A stretch of DNA of 64,000 bases from Phylloscopus collybita (Eukaryota > Chordata > Aves > Passeriformes > Phylloscopidae), in assembly GCA_027886175.1 (NCBI GenBank), contig JAJNNQ010000075.1, forward strand, positions 59,970,001-60,034,000, given 5' to 3'. Shown in pieces: positions 50,761 to 63,382 of the stretch (the stretch's first letter is position 1; every line of letters starts with the position of its first letter). Position numbers and translations under genes: made by a program. The notes below the pieces were generated by a model. That model was not told the origin of the DNA. It ran no database searches and saw nothing but the letters and a program-made list of their open reading frames with translations.

Positions 50761-51079
50761 ACAAGCAGCGAATAATAATAACTTTTAAAAGAGGATAAAA
50801 TTAAAGTTTTAAAATGAAATAAAGAATATTAAAAACGAGGAGAAGCGAGGACAGCTCCTATCCCGTCGCCGCACGCCGCCGCTCTGGCAACGAGCGGAGC
50901 CGCTGCCGGCTTTTCCTTGCGGAGCTGCGGGAGGGAGGCGGAGGCGGAGGAGGGGGCGGGGGCGGTGCTGCCGCCGCCCTCCCTCCCCCACGCCGCGGGC
51001 AGTGCGGGGGTGCGGAGCCCCCCGGGCTCGGCCCCACGGGATGCGGCGGAGCCGGCGCTGCCCGTGCCTCCCTCCGTAC

Positions 51080-51167
51080 CTTTTTGGGAGAAGCGGCGAT
51101 GCGTCTCTTCCGTTTTTTCCTTCGATGCGTCTGGCCTCTCAGGCCGCTTGTCCCAAAGACGGAACAT
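51080..51167 (-). CDS. RIPOR2: Candidate alternative first coding exon of RIPOR2
   Basis: ATG at 51167-51165 opens 29 codons plus one base to a good donor (CAAAAAG then GTACGG). The charged peptide starts MFRLWDKRPERP and ends HRRFSQK. Its one spare base plus the two bases GA that begin the exon at 33067 make a Gly codon, and the frame then runs through the leader (ISPRLPEI) into the standard protein. This would give a 38-residue N-terminal extension. The frame also stays open upstream to another ATG at 51395, so the true start is unclear. The context of the ATG at 51167 is weak (C at -3). Confidence 0.5.
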
Positions 51168-51399
51168 CCGCAAAATCCCTCTGACCCTCCTCGCCTGGAA
51201 TGGGGCAGGGAGCGGGCTGCCGCCGCTTGCCTTTCCCGTGCCCGGTGGACCACTCGCTGCAGCCTCCGTTCCCTTCAGCAGTGTGTGTGAAAGCTCTAAA
51301 TTTGGATACTGGGCGGGCTGAAGACAGCAGTTAAAGGCGAATATAAATGAAAGAACATTGCAATGAATGGACCTTGCGTTTCTTCCTTTAAGCATCTTT

Positions 51400-54300
51400 T
51401 CTGTTACGCCAAGAAAAAAAAAATGGCAGGAATACCGTATTTTCTCAGAGGCTGTGAGGTATTTTCTTCAAATTTAGTCTTCCTTCCAAAATGTATAGTC
51501 CTATTTACTATCAGTATATATCTTTAGAGAGAAACTGATTTTACATAAATTTATTGCTACCCTTAGGACTTCTTAATTTCTCTTCTGTGACTTCTTTTAA
51601 CACTGGACTTTACACCAGCCAGCCAACAGAAGTACCAAATACACGTTGTATTTTCTATACGATTTGCTGTTCCTCTGCCAGCATTTAAAGCTGTTGTAGG
51701 GTCCTTCAACAAGCTCTCCCTTGTGCCTCTTAAACAGCTGCAAGTGCTTCTTTTTTAGGGGAAGGGGCAAAAGGGAGTGAGGGGCAGAGGCAATCCCTGG
51801 CAAATCTATGGGGTCGGTAAATAGACACAATTCGGAAGGAGGCTTGAGAAGTCAATGCTGATACCCTTCCCATATTCCTGTATCCTTCCCCATTGATGGA
51901 AATTATGATACTGTATGAAGAAGTTAAGCAAATGACAAGGAAGACAGAGCTAGGTTTTTACAGAGCATTGTGCAGGTTTTACAACCCCCCAAACTGTCCC
52001 TGAATAAAAAATCCAAGCTGCCAATTCCAGATGACCTATCATCTTAAGTAATTTTCAGCAGGAATAATGAACATGAGTTATTTATATTGTATGCTGAAAA
52101 TAAACCCCGTAGCCTTTAGAAAGTAAAAATGAGAGAAAATTACTCTGGATTTAGTAAAAGCAGAGAAGGATGCTCTCTTCACACTGGTGTGTGGACCTCT
52201 GGGGCCTACAGGTCGTTTCCAAGGTTTCTGAGTTCAGGCTCTACAGCAATCACGGCTGTGGTATTTCCAGAGGCACCCATTTCTCCACTAGAAAAAGTGT
52301 AGGGGCTGTTGCCCACACAGTGTCACTGCTGTAGCTCCAAGGCAAAATTTTAAGGGTGACCTTTCTACATCTCTGACTGAATCAACTATTCCCCCATTTC
52401 ATGTGTGTCACATCGGATGTGAACTCTGAGGCAAAGGCGGAGTTGTCGCTTTCTGGAAAAAGCAGCTGTGCACTTTGGGCTATGGAATGCCAGGGAAAGA
52501 GGAGAGGAAATATTTGTGGCAACGCTGAAAGCTATAAATGTCTCATCATGCACACTTAATATGTGTTTGAGTCCATTTCAGCCTTTTAGGGGGTGGCAGC
52601 TCTCTCTGTGGAAGCCCGGTTAATTTGTTAAAGGTTTTCAGTGCCATAGACTAATTGCAACATCTTACTTCAACCTGGAGCCTCCTACGGTTCTGGTCAA
52701 TTGTTACCGATTCCCTCTGGCCTTTTTGATCTTATCTTGCAGAAGATTTTTTTAACTTAAGGTTGCAGATGCAAATTGCCTCATTCATATTGCAGCCTCC
52801 TCTTTCAAGGAAATACCCTCTATCCTATGCAAATACATGTGATAGGGATGTATGAGCTGTTTCTCTTGGTTTCTCAATATAGTTTAGCATAGCAAATGCA
52901 GAAAACTACTCTCCTCCTCCCCATCATGCCAAGCCCTGCACACACTCCCACTTCTCTGCCCCCAGTGCTTCTTGAAACAGCTGGGAGACTGAGTAGGTTT
53001 ATGGATGCTCTAGATAAAATCTTTGCCCCACTTAGTCCTTCTGGACATGTATTCATCCTGACACACATGCTTTTGAAAGGCTTGGGACAGTCATTCCACG
53101 TGTGTCTTGTTTTGCTAATTCAGTGGAAATTGCCAGAGAGCTCTGTCTCCCTCCATCATCAGGCAGGAACTGAAGCTGCCATTGTATTGTGGCTCTGATC
53201 ATGCTACTATGCCTATAAATTATTCACGGTATTGCAGCATAGTCTTCTGTTATGTTAAAAATAGGTCATCATGAGTGTCCCCAGTGAAATGTCTAAGTGA
53301 CAACAGCTGATTTTAGCTTTGTCTCTAGAAAAGTGACCTTTTCAAAGCAGTAATTGACAATTATGGTGTACTTCTATCTCTGTGACAGCTCCAGTGCACC
53401 TTCACAAACATTAATTCTCAGCAATGGTAACCCCACATTATACTTGAGACAACTAAACCAGAGCTACTAAATTACCTGCCGAGCTTTGCCGAAGCACTTT
53501 GCTTTCTATTAGCCTTTGCTTCCAGGCCAAAGAGTAAATCGGGATTATCAGAGAAGAGATTATGGTTGGAGAATACCTAAATGCTCTGCTCCTCCCAGGC
53601 ACTCAGAAAGCTTCTTGAAAGGGCTGAGCAGGATTTTCTGGCTGATATGCATCAGTCACACATCGCTTGGGGGGGGGTGGATATATCGAGACTGTACTTC
53701 ACTTTTCTTATTGCCATACAGACTCCAGCCCACTGAATTCCCTGAATCAAGAGAGCAGGAGGCTTTCAGGTCCATTACAGACCCTAGACAAACCTGGAAA
53801 GGGGGAGCACAATCCAGTAGTCTGAACAGAGGTCCAGGGGAAACTCTCTTTCCCCCCTAAGATACTGTGTGGGAGGGCTCTGTGTAGACCCCCCCAAAAC
53901 AGTGGGATATTGTTGAAATTTTCCTGCTTGCTGTGGGGCGTATGCCTGCTATGCAGCTACAAAGACTTAGTTCAGGCCTGGGTGACTTCATTCACCTGAA
54001 AGCAAGGACTGGTGGTGGGTGGCAGCACTCAGTAGACCAAGCAGACGACAATTTGCATGGAGGTCTCTTGTTAGCATGTTCAGAGCAACAAAAGGCCAAA
54101 GGAGGTGGGGAGACGGTTGGGAAGATTACAGCTTTGAGCTTTGGGTGTCTGAAGTAGATCAGACCTGCCACAGCCTTTAAGGAAGACAATTTATACAATT
54201 AATACGTTTTTTCCTGATGTAACTTGTCTTTGCTGTGTTTCTGTGTAACTCCCATGCTTAGAAGGGATGCTCAAGGCATCTTTGTATTGTTGATGGACAT

Positions 54301-57300
54301 CTCCAGCAGGTATCACACCTAGGGAAGTCTTCTGTGGGAACACAGGGTGCAAACCTGACTGCTCTTACTTGGGGATCTTGGTCCAAAAATACAGGTGAAT
54401 GATCATATTTTGAGAGGGGGGAATGTGGCAGGTGCTGGAATCATCACTTGGGAAAGCTTTTAGGGGAGAGATAAAAGACTCTGACCCCTGCCATGAGCAA
54501 TCTGGGCAATCTGTGAGCTTTAACGTTCTGATTGTATGCAAGCTTGCCATTACTCTTTCCAACTGTACTAAAGTGTTGCCACAATTCTCCTACTGCACCC
54601 TGCCCATGCTGCTCTTTGGATTGACTCCATTCCCTATACCTTCTCTGTCCACTTTGTTGGGCATTCATTGTCATCCTGTAACGCTTCTTGCTCTCCTTCT
54701 AGAAGAGTTTGATACCCACTTGTTTTTCTCTCCTCTAACCACTGTGCAATCACTTCCCCCCTTTTACTTCCCATCACTGTGTTGCTGCTCCATCCTCAAG
54801 TTCCTCATTTCTCATGATGGTGCTTTTGCAAGTCTTTCCACTTGCTGCTCTGAGGCACTTTGTGGGGAAAAGTCACTAGTGCTGATCTTCTGCAGTGATT
54901 CAGGAACAAATTTCATTTGGGACTTTTGGCCAGATGCTCAGCACAGCTGGATCTTTGGGAATGACCAAGGCATAGTGGAGTGGTTGTGTCCTGTGGCATG
55001 GTGGTCAGGACACTCTTGGTATGCCAAGGAACAGCTGTGGATGCAGAGGGAGAGAGCCAGGGACAGAAAGGGGAATCATCTTTAGCTTTTGACGTGCCAC
55101 AGAGATAACACTTACCCTAGGTAATCCTTCTTTTATCTGTTCTTTGGCTCCCCTGGCTGCATTTGTGGTGGTCTGAGATAGCTGCCTTCAGATCAAGAAC
55201 ACTTCCCACAATGGCCTGTGCCTCTGGCAGCATTTGATGTTCAGGAGGTGTATGCACAAGCATACACCCTACCTATCCTCACATATATAACTTGGGGGAG
55301 CAGGATAAAGGAGCCACAAATTGCATTTTATTTTTTTCCCCCAGAACCTGTTTCAAAATCAAAATCACTGATGCCTCTTCTGGGCAGGTTTTGTGTGGCA
55401 ATGTTCACGCAGGGTTGGAGGGAGCAGCACATTCCAATTTCTCAGACTGCTTAGCAACCAGGGCTGGCTGAGCCATTCTGAAGTATACACCAAGTGTGTC
55501 GATGGCGTGTGTAGTACTGCAGCTCTAGCCTTATTTTTTCTCTGTCTCTTGTTTTTGAAAATCATTCCTTGTTTTCTAGTTAAGGTACCTGAAAAACTGC
55601 TGGAAACTAATATTTGCTTTCCTGGACAGCTGGAAGTCAGCTACAGTATGAGATGATCAAAGCTGCTATGGGTGGGATTGGAGACTTGGAGAGGCAGGTA
55701 TGGCACTATCAGCCTGCTTTTTGGAAGCATGACTGCAGGACAAAGTCATCCATGCTGCTGTAATGGGCTGGCTTGAAGTCCTGCTGCTGGACAGCCATGA
55801 AACCAACTTGCCCAGAGGAGTGCAGGGAGTGGAACACATTGCTTCCCATGGGTCTGCAGTGTGTGAGATTCCTGCTCAGGGCTGCCTGTCTCAGTACAAC
55901 CAACATGCTTAAGATCAAGAAGGCCCTATTAGACCATTTCCAGGAATGGATTCAGCTTTGTAGACAGAAAGTTAACATGTTCCTAGCTTCCTCATTGGGA
56001 TCCTCTGGGATCATTAAGTAATCTCTTGTCTCTTACTTGTTTCTTGGCTCTCAAATGCCCAGACCTGTCTGCCTGCCACAACCTTCACCATCATGACAGC
56101 AGGCTAAGATTCTCAATCTGTTTGGGGTTCTCTCAGGCACTGTGCCCTTCTCTTCCCATTTCATCAAGCAGTAATGCCTGCTGCTGAAACTTGCTGGTTA
56201 CATCAGGACTACAGTTAAAATGTGGTCACAGCCTATGTTCACCTCCATACTCCCCTTGCACCCTCACCTGCATTTGAGAGGCAAATTTTAGGCAATCTCT
56301 AAAGTGCAGAGGAGGAGAAAACCTTTCTTTATACATGCCCAAGCACACTGTTTCTCCTCCAACCCATGATATGAATCAGACAATTGGCCTGGAAGGACCA
56401 AGGATCATGAAAGATTGTATTATATGGGGGAAGACACTATAGGACATGTTAGCAAACACCAAAAATATCCTAAGTCCACGACTGAAAGAGCCAGTCAGAA
56501 GCACAAAGGATTTTGGCCTGCTTTGCTGAGACCCCCAGCAGCAGTGTAGAGACAGGCCCTGCCTTCCTGCTGCTCTGTGAGCCCCACAGGTCATAGCAAG
56601 AAGGAGAAGAGCTGCAGGAGTGATGAGCATGGTCTGGGGAAAATGATGGTCAGGTAGAAGAAGGCTGCAAAGGCTGGGGTGGAAGAAAAGGAGCAAATAG
56701 TGCCAGACAAGCTTAAAAATCTAGTTCCATGTATGAATCCTGCAGTGCTGCACACCTATCTTCCTGCATGTCCCTAACAGGGCAGCTTCATAATAGAAAC
56801 CCAGAAGAAGTCCTCAGCTGCAAAGGCTCCAAGCAATTTCCATCCTTAGTTATGTCAGTGTAACACCAGAATTGCCTTGTAATCGTTCCCTCCATGGGTG
56901 ACCCATCGAGATCCTTGGTGCAGAGACCATGCTCCTCTTTCCTTCTTGTGGGGCAAAATTCTGCCAAGAGGACTGCAGCTTTGAGAAGTTATTTTCATTC
57001 ACTCCCTGCCTCCAAGATACCACCACTTCCCTCTTTTCCTCACCAGCGCATATTTCTGTGGCATAAATATAGCAAATACAAAACAAGTGCAGCACACACA
57101 AAATGCCATTCGGGGGAGCGCAGTGAACATGCTGCCTCTGTAATGTAATGAGCCCCAAGTGCATCTGCCAAATATTTGGACTGAGATTCCAAGGGAGAGG
57201 GGGTGGTCTGTAGCATAGAGAAGCTCCGTCCAAACTCTCAGATCATTACCCCCAGGCATGTCTTGGGGAGAATACAGGTTCCTTGTTGGTCCAGCCTGCC

Positions 57301-60300
57301 TTCACCTGGAGGTGACTGACCACTCATAGTGGTTATTTCCTCTAGGAAAGGTGAAGAGCAGCTTTGTGTGAGTAGATTTAAAACTCAAAAATAATGAGTA
57401 AAGCAAGTAAGAAGTGTTTCTTTAGGGGCGTGTTCTGGCTTTGTGGCTGAGGTTAAATGACACCAGTGAAACCATGCCAGTTTTTGAACATCTGACCCTG
57501 TGTACTATTTTCAGTGCAGTGATTTTTGAAGTGATTAATGACAACAACTTGGCACTACTCAGAGGCTGGTGTTGCTGATTAAGCTAACTCTTCCTTGGCT
57601 CACAACAGGCATCAGGAACAGAGTGGGCAGGAAGCTCCCCAGAGTGACAGAAGAGGCAGAGCACATCAGGACCTCCTGAGTTGCCTGCGTTTCAATGGGG
57701 AAATTAGAAAAAAAAAAAGATACTGACATCCAACTCCAGAGCTGAGCTCAGCAGTGCTGGAATGCTCTGCTCCTCCTGTGGCTTTCTTTTTCTTTGAGAA
57801 TATTTTTGTATGGATTCTTTTCAACATTCCCACCCCTCTCAATTAAAAAAAAAAAAAAACCACAACAAAACTTCCTTTGGTATATGTGTGCTGGGATTGC
57901 TAGTGTGGCACTCCTTGCATGTGTCTGTAGAAGGATATCAGAGATGTTATCTGGTTTCAAATTTATCTACATCTATAAATTATCTCTCTTCTCCAAGACC
58001 CTCGAGAAAAGGAAATCTGTTATTTCAGTGGGAAGGCAGAGAGCAGGACTCCAAAACATACAGGAGCTCTCAGCTGGCAAACTGCACTTCTACACAGTCA
58101 CAACCAAATGCTAAAATGAGCACTGTGCCTTGTAGACAATATCCACGTTCACAACAAAGCTCTTCCACTGCTCTGGGCTAACACAAAATGAGAAGGAAGT
58201 GAACAAAGCTCCATTTATGCCATGGAGCCTGAATGCTGGCCAACCTTGTTAGCTACTGGCATCTTAATCACAAATTTGAGAAAGCCGTGGGGCTCATGTG
58301 TGAGATTTTATAAGCTCATCTCCCTGAGGTCCTGCAGGCGTCCTTGAAAATTTAATGTCTGTGTTAATGACACATATTGAGTACATTCACAGAGCTTCCA
58401 GCTGTCCTGCCAAGCCCCTCAGAGAGGCTTTCCCTCTCTCTTCTGCCACAGGTGGCTGTGACACTCCTCCAGAGAACCTCCTAAATACTGCTGCTCAGCT
58501 GCTGCTTTACCTGAACCATAGGTGCACTCCTCAGGGAGTGAGGAGGGTTGGGGGCTTTTCACGCTGGTGTTACACAGCATGAAGAGAGGATCACTTGCAC
58601 AAAAGCTCATCATTGCAGATCACTTCCCCTAGGGCTGGGCACAGGGAGGGCAGGAAGACAGGGCTGGCCTGGGGTGCAGCCTGGTGTGATGAAAGGGGAG
58701 CTTTTGCAAGCCCTTGTGTGCACTGCTGTAGGCACCTCAGAGAGCTCTGTCTGAGTTTTTGGGGCAGTTTTGCTTCCCAGGGTGGTCATTTCACCTGGGA
58801 CTTTGGGCTTGAGCATTTATTTATATGGACTGTTTGGAGTGTATTTTCTTCTCTGTGGAATGGGTTGTGGTTAATTGTAGGCAGGCTGACACAAAGCCAC
58901 GAGATGGGCAGTAAATCCAGGGCAGGGCTCTGGTTAGTGATGCTACAGGAGCAGCCTGGGTGCTGAGCTCCCCCACCACAGTGCAACCAAGTGCAGCACC
59001 AAGTGCAGGCAGTTTTCCCAGGGGGACACAACTAAAAGCTTCACTGTGCACTGGGGAAACTAACCCAGGCCCATGTGGGCATTACCTTAGCTACTGGATC
59101 CTGGTTAGAGGGAAAGCTCAAGTAAGTATCTCTTTAATGGTAAGCAGCTGCAGCAGGGCTTCCTCAAAGAATCTGCTATCACAAAGACAAGTGTACCCAA
59201 CTCCTGCAGTGGTCTGCCTCCTGTTGCCCTGTGGATGGGCATGCTGGGCTGTGGACCCCCACAGGCACCAGCCACACTTGTGCCCACTGCTGTCAGGCTA
59301 GCACCAGGGGACTGCCACAGTCAGAGAAAGAGTCCAGGTCTTCCAGCAGTGAAGGATCCCTATTTCCATGCCCTAAACTGGCACTTGGAGGGGCTTCTTC
59401 TCTTCCACCCTTGCCCTCTCTCCTTCTTGCCCACACTCACTGTTGACTAAGAGGAACATAATGTAACCACTTTGAGGAGCCAGAACACTAAATCTCAGAG
59501 AAGGCTGGAAGAGAGGTCATTCAAACTGCCCCAATTTATGTGCAGCCAGATGTGTTTCTCCACTGCCATCTGTTGAGGCAAGGGCTGGTCACAGTGGGCT
59601 TTCCCCCAAAATATTAGTTTATTTTCTCACTCTCTTCCTATCTACCTATCTTCCTACTTCACTTCTTGTCTTCCAACATTTTTATCAACCATTAGAACTC
59701 AAGGTATCATTTTCAAGCTCTGCATCTCTGAACTTTCCAACTTCCAGACTACCTGCTATTAAACCAGAGTAAGCCAATGCCAGCCCCCATAAGTTATGCA
59801 GATTGAAGCCTTTTATGCTCAGGATTTCCAAACAGCAGTTTTGCTTCACCTGTTTTCAAGTTGCCAAAGACAACAAGGAATATCAGGGACTCTTTCACAG
59901 CACATTCAATGCTTCAAACTATTTCTCTGCTCCTGGATGCCAGATCAACAACACACTGCTTAAAATTCTGTGTGGCCTGACAACACCCCTCACCCCCACA
60001 AGAAATGCTGAGATATAGAAGAAATCCTACTATTGGGAAATCTTCCCACGATCAACCTTTTAGTGCCTCTGTGACATTGTCAAGTGCTTGACTACTCTCT
60101 CCCTCTCTCTCCCCCACCTCATCCACACACACAGACTGTTTTCACTCCTCGCCTTTTAACTCTGTACTTCCTGACCCGGTTGTTTTGTGCCTGTCACACC
60201 CATGGTGCACCAACCACAAGGCTTTGGTTCAGCATCCAGGCAGGCGGAAGCTCATTTCACAGGCGGCTGAGCTGTGCCTCGAATTATTAAAGGGGTGAAG

Positions 60301-62499
60301 TTGTTTACGCCACCCACTCACGTTAGCCAAGACACATTTGTTTTGCGAATTTAATGATGGCACTGAGCGGCAAAAAGCTTGTGCTTCTTGGAACTTCGTA
60401 AAGATGCTACGTAAAAACAGGAGGGGGAAAATGTGTGAAAAGAAAAGCAATTTTGCTTCAGCCTTTGGTGCAACACTTGTTTTGCAAGTACACCTGATCA
60501 GTGGTTTCTCTCTGGCTCATACATACCTTCCTCTTTTCTCTGAGGGCTGGTTAAATGCCACTTGTTTATTCGACCTGGATTTTCCCCTCACTGTTGTTAT
60601 TATTAGTGATCTAGCTATATCGTCAACAGATATGAACCAAAAAAGCTGCCTTACAGAAATGAGGAAGGAAACACCAAAAAGATCAAAGGTTTTTAATTAA
60701 AAAATAGGGAGAGAACAAAGCCGAAAGTGTCCCTCATTTCAATCTTTTTTGTTTTTTTTTTTTTCATTTGGTCCTCGTGGGCTCAAACTTTTCTGCTTCA
60801 TATATGGAGTGCAATGCCCTGTTAAAAATAACCCTCCAGCTGCCCATGACAGCTGGAACTGCCAGAGCACAGCGGGTGGGTCAGTGTGGGGGCGCCTGGG
60901 GTGGGATTGGGCGTCTCACATTGAGTCCTCTGACCACAAAAAGCTCTCTCCCCCGTCTGCATAACTCTGTGTTCACCCATGGACCACAACCAAAATGAAG
61001 CAGCTGCGAGAAGCAGGTGAGTGGAGCATTTAGTGTAAACAGGAATAACAAAAATGCTCCATAAGACAGCACCCTTTTTTCCTTGCCATCCTTGTCCTGC
61101 ATGTTAAATAGGTCTGACCATGCTCTTGCAGAAGAAAGGTGCTTCAATCTGAGTTTTTAGGCCAAATATCTCACTACAATCCATCTACCTTGATGAAGGA
61201 GATGCTGTTGCCTTGGTGATGGGACTTCTCATCCTCTGGGCTGCGGGGAGTACAGCACACACTTTTTCCAGGAATGTGACATAAGCCAAAAGGACAAGTA
61301 GGGCTGGTGGGACCTGTAAATGTTTTCCAGACACTGATCTGCGGTCTCCCAGCAGTCAGGAAGGAGAAGCTCCCATGCTTGATACACTGCGAGGCTGCTC
61401 ATCCTTACAACAGCCTCCTGAAGTATTGGGCACTGGTATGCTGGATAAAAAGTAGCCATGTCAAACTCATCAGGGTGAAAACATAGGAAAAACAATATCT
61501 CTGTGTATCTCTGAGGTAGGCACCTGCTGGAATACCACTGATATGAACACGTGAGTACCCTTAGAAGACATAATTCTCTTAAAGTTATACCACTTTGATG
61601 TACTTCTGTGGGGAGGAGTCACACCTGAGGGGTCTCACCAAAGCAGGTATAGCATGGAAAGAAACCTGGTCCCATGGGTCACAGACAAGCTGTGACATGG
61701 ATGTCCCCACGTGACGTTTTGACAAGTCACCACAGTTGTATGTCCGAGAAAATCACAGTGTCTAGTATTGCTTTAGGGAAAGAGGAAAGTTGCTTAACCT
61801 GAATTGTTGCTGAATAAAGAGTCTCAACTATAAGTTAACATCCAAGGCTTTATCCTCAGTTTTCTCTAACATCTCTAACTTCATTATGTGCAGGCAGTGC
61901 ACATAACTATGTAGAGCAGCTACCTTTCGTTTCAGCTAAGCCTCAAAGCTGGTCCCAAACCCCAGAACTAAAGGTCTTTTCACTCTTATAAAAGTTAGGC
62001 AGGGTTTACAAGGATGTAAAGGCATCTGGTGCATTTTTGAAGCACACCTTAAACATTTGACGCAGTTACTGTTCTCCCGGGAGCCTTGATGGGCAGCAGT
62101 GCTGGAATGCATCTGTATGCCATAAGCAGCATGGCAGTCCTGGGCAAGGAAAGGGCCCTGGGACTCTGACACTGCAGTGCACCATCTAAAATGGGGCTCT
62201 GGTCTACTGAACTGGAGCACACACTTAGTGGATGTAATGAAAAAGACAGCACTGATTTCCCCCCCATTCTTTGGAAACACTGATGGGATTTTGTGTTGGC
62301 TTTGACCTGAGAGGGAGGTTACGGTTACCCCATGTACAACCAGAGGACATTCACAGGAACTGGGAAGTGGAGGTGTGAGGAGAGATCAGTGTAGAGCAGC
62401 TGCATGAAAATACCTGCAATGAATCACAGCTTAATTCTGCTTTTCCTGCATTCTCAGTTTGGATAGGGTGGCCAGTGCTAACAAAATATTTGGACCTAA
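51400..62499. other. Upstream region without recognised genes
   Basis: About 11 kb to the right of the CpG island. I see no exon of a known gene on either strand, no RNA gene and no clear CR1. Open frames, including one of 220 codons at 54423-55085 on the plus strand, give Cys/Ser/Leu-rich translations typical of chance. It may be intergenic, or hold distant alternative first exons of RIPOR2. Confidence 0.6.
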
Positions 62500-63382
62500 T
62501 TCTCAAAGGAATACCAAGCACGTTTGCCAACAACACTAAATTGGGAGGAGCTGTTAACTCCCTCAAGGGCAGAGAGGCCCTGCACAGAGACCCCAACAAA
62601 TCAGAGGACTGGGCAATCACCAGCTATAAGCAGTTCAACAAGGGCAAGTGCTGGATTCTGGACCTTGGATGGGGCAACCCTGGTTGTGTGTATAGACTAG
62701 AGAATGAGAGGCTGGAGAGAAGCACTGTGGAAAGGGACTGGTCAATGGCAAATTGAATCTGAGCAGTGCCCTGGCAGCCAGGAGGGCCAACCCTGTCCTG
62801 GGGGCCCTCAAGCACAGCACTGCCAGCCAGGCAAGGGAGGGGATTGTCTTGCTGTGCTCTGCACTGGGGCAGCCTCACCTCGAGTGCTGGGGGCAGTTCT
62901 GGGTGCCACAATATAAAAGAAGATATTAAGCCATTAGAGAGCATCCAAAGGAGGGCAACAAAGAAGGTTGGGGGAAGCTGCATGAGGAGCAACTGAGGTC
63001 ACTTGGTCTGTTCAGCCTAGAGGAGACTGAAGGGAGACTTCATTGCAGTCACAACTTCCTTGTGAGGGGAAGAGGAGGGGCAGGCACTGATCACTTCTCT
63101 GTGGTCACCAGTGACAGGACTGAGGAAACTGCATGAAATTGTGTCAGGGGAGGTTTAGGCAGCATATCAGAAAAAGGTTCTTCACCCAGCAGGTGGTTGG
63201 GCACTGGAACAGGCTCTCCAGGGAAGCGTCACAGCACCAGCCTGGCAGAATTCAAGAAGCGTTTGGACAATACTCTTGGGCACATGGTGTGACTCTTGAG
63301 GGTATCCTGTACAGGGCTGGGAGTTGAACTCGATGATCCTGATGGATCCCTTCCAACTCAGCATGTCCTATGATTCTGTGAC
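62500..63382 (+). mobile_element. CR1 LINE copy with reverse-transcriptase remnant
   Basis: About 880 bases, the longest CR1 copy here. The left part (62500-62756) still reads as the end of the CR1 reverse transcriptase: FANNTKLGGAVNSLKGREAL, then FNKGKCWILDLGWGNPG and RLENERLE. After a stop, the rest shows out-of-frame remains and then the usual tail: caggggaggtttaggcag, aggttcttcacccagcagg, ggagttgaactcgatgatcc, cccttccaactcagc and ctatgattctgtga. In active copies the first motif is FADDTKLGG; here both catalytic aspartates are Asn. Dead, 5'-truncated element. Confidence 0.9.

Larger units (their letters stand above)
50430..51270 (-). promoter_or_regulatory. CpG-island promoter region of RIPOR2
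   Basis: About 840 bases with a very high GC and CpG content, the only such long stretch in the window, lying upstream of the gene's start-codon exon. GC-box-like runs sit at 50934-50965 (gcggaggagggggcgggggc). It is split by an A/T-rich insert at about 50778-50838. Two good splice donors on the minus strand lie in it (exons ending at 50632 and 51080). I take it as the main RIPOR2 promoter. Transcription start sites cannot be placed from sequence, and plus-strand (divergent) transcription is also possible. Confidence 0.75.

Noticed and set aside
50427..51321. Several long plus-strand frames across the CpG island
   Set aside because: GC-rich DNA has few stop codons; the Pro/Ala/Arg-rich translations look like composition effects and no gene on the plus strand is recognised.
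54423..55085. A 220-codon plus-strand open frame, the longest outside RIPOR2 exons
   Set aside because: The translation is Cys/Leu/Ser-rich with no domain I recognise, no splice or promoter support, and such lengths arise by chance in 64 kb over six frames.
59485..59560. A stretch resembling a reverse CR1 end (aatctcagagaaggctggaa)
   Set aside because: Similarity is confined to about 40 bases and the characteristic flanking sequence is missing.
62475..62756. A 93-codon frame as a separate gene
   Set aside because: It is the end of a CR1 reverse-transcriptase frame and is reported as part of that element.
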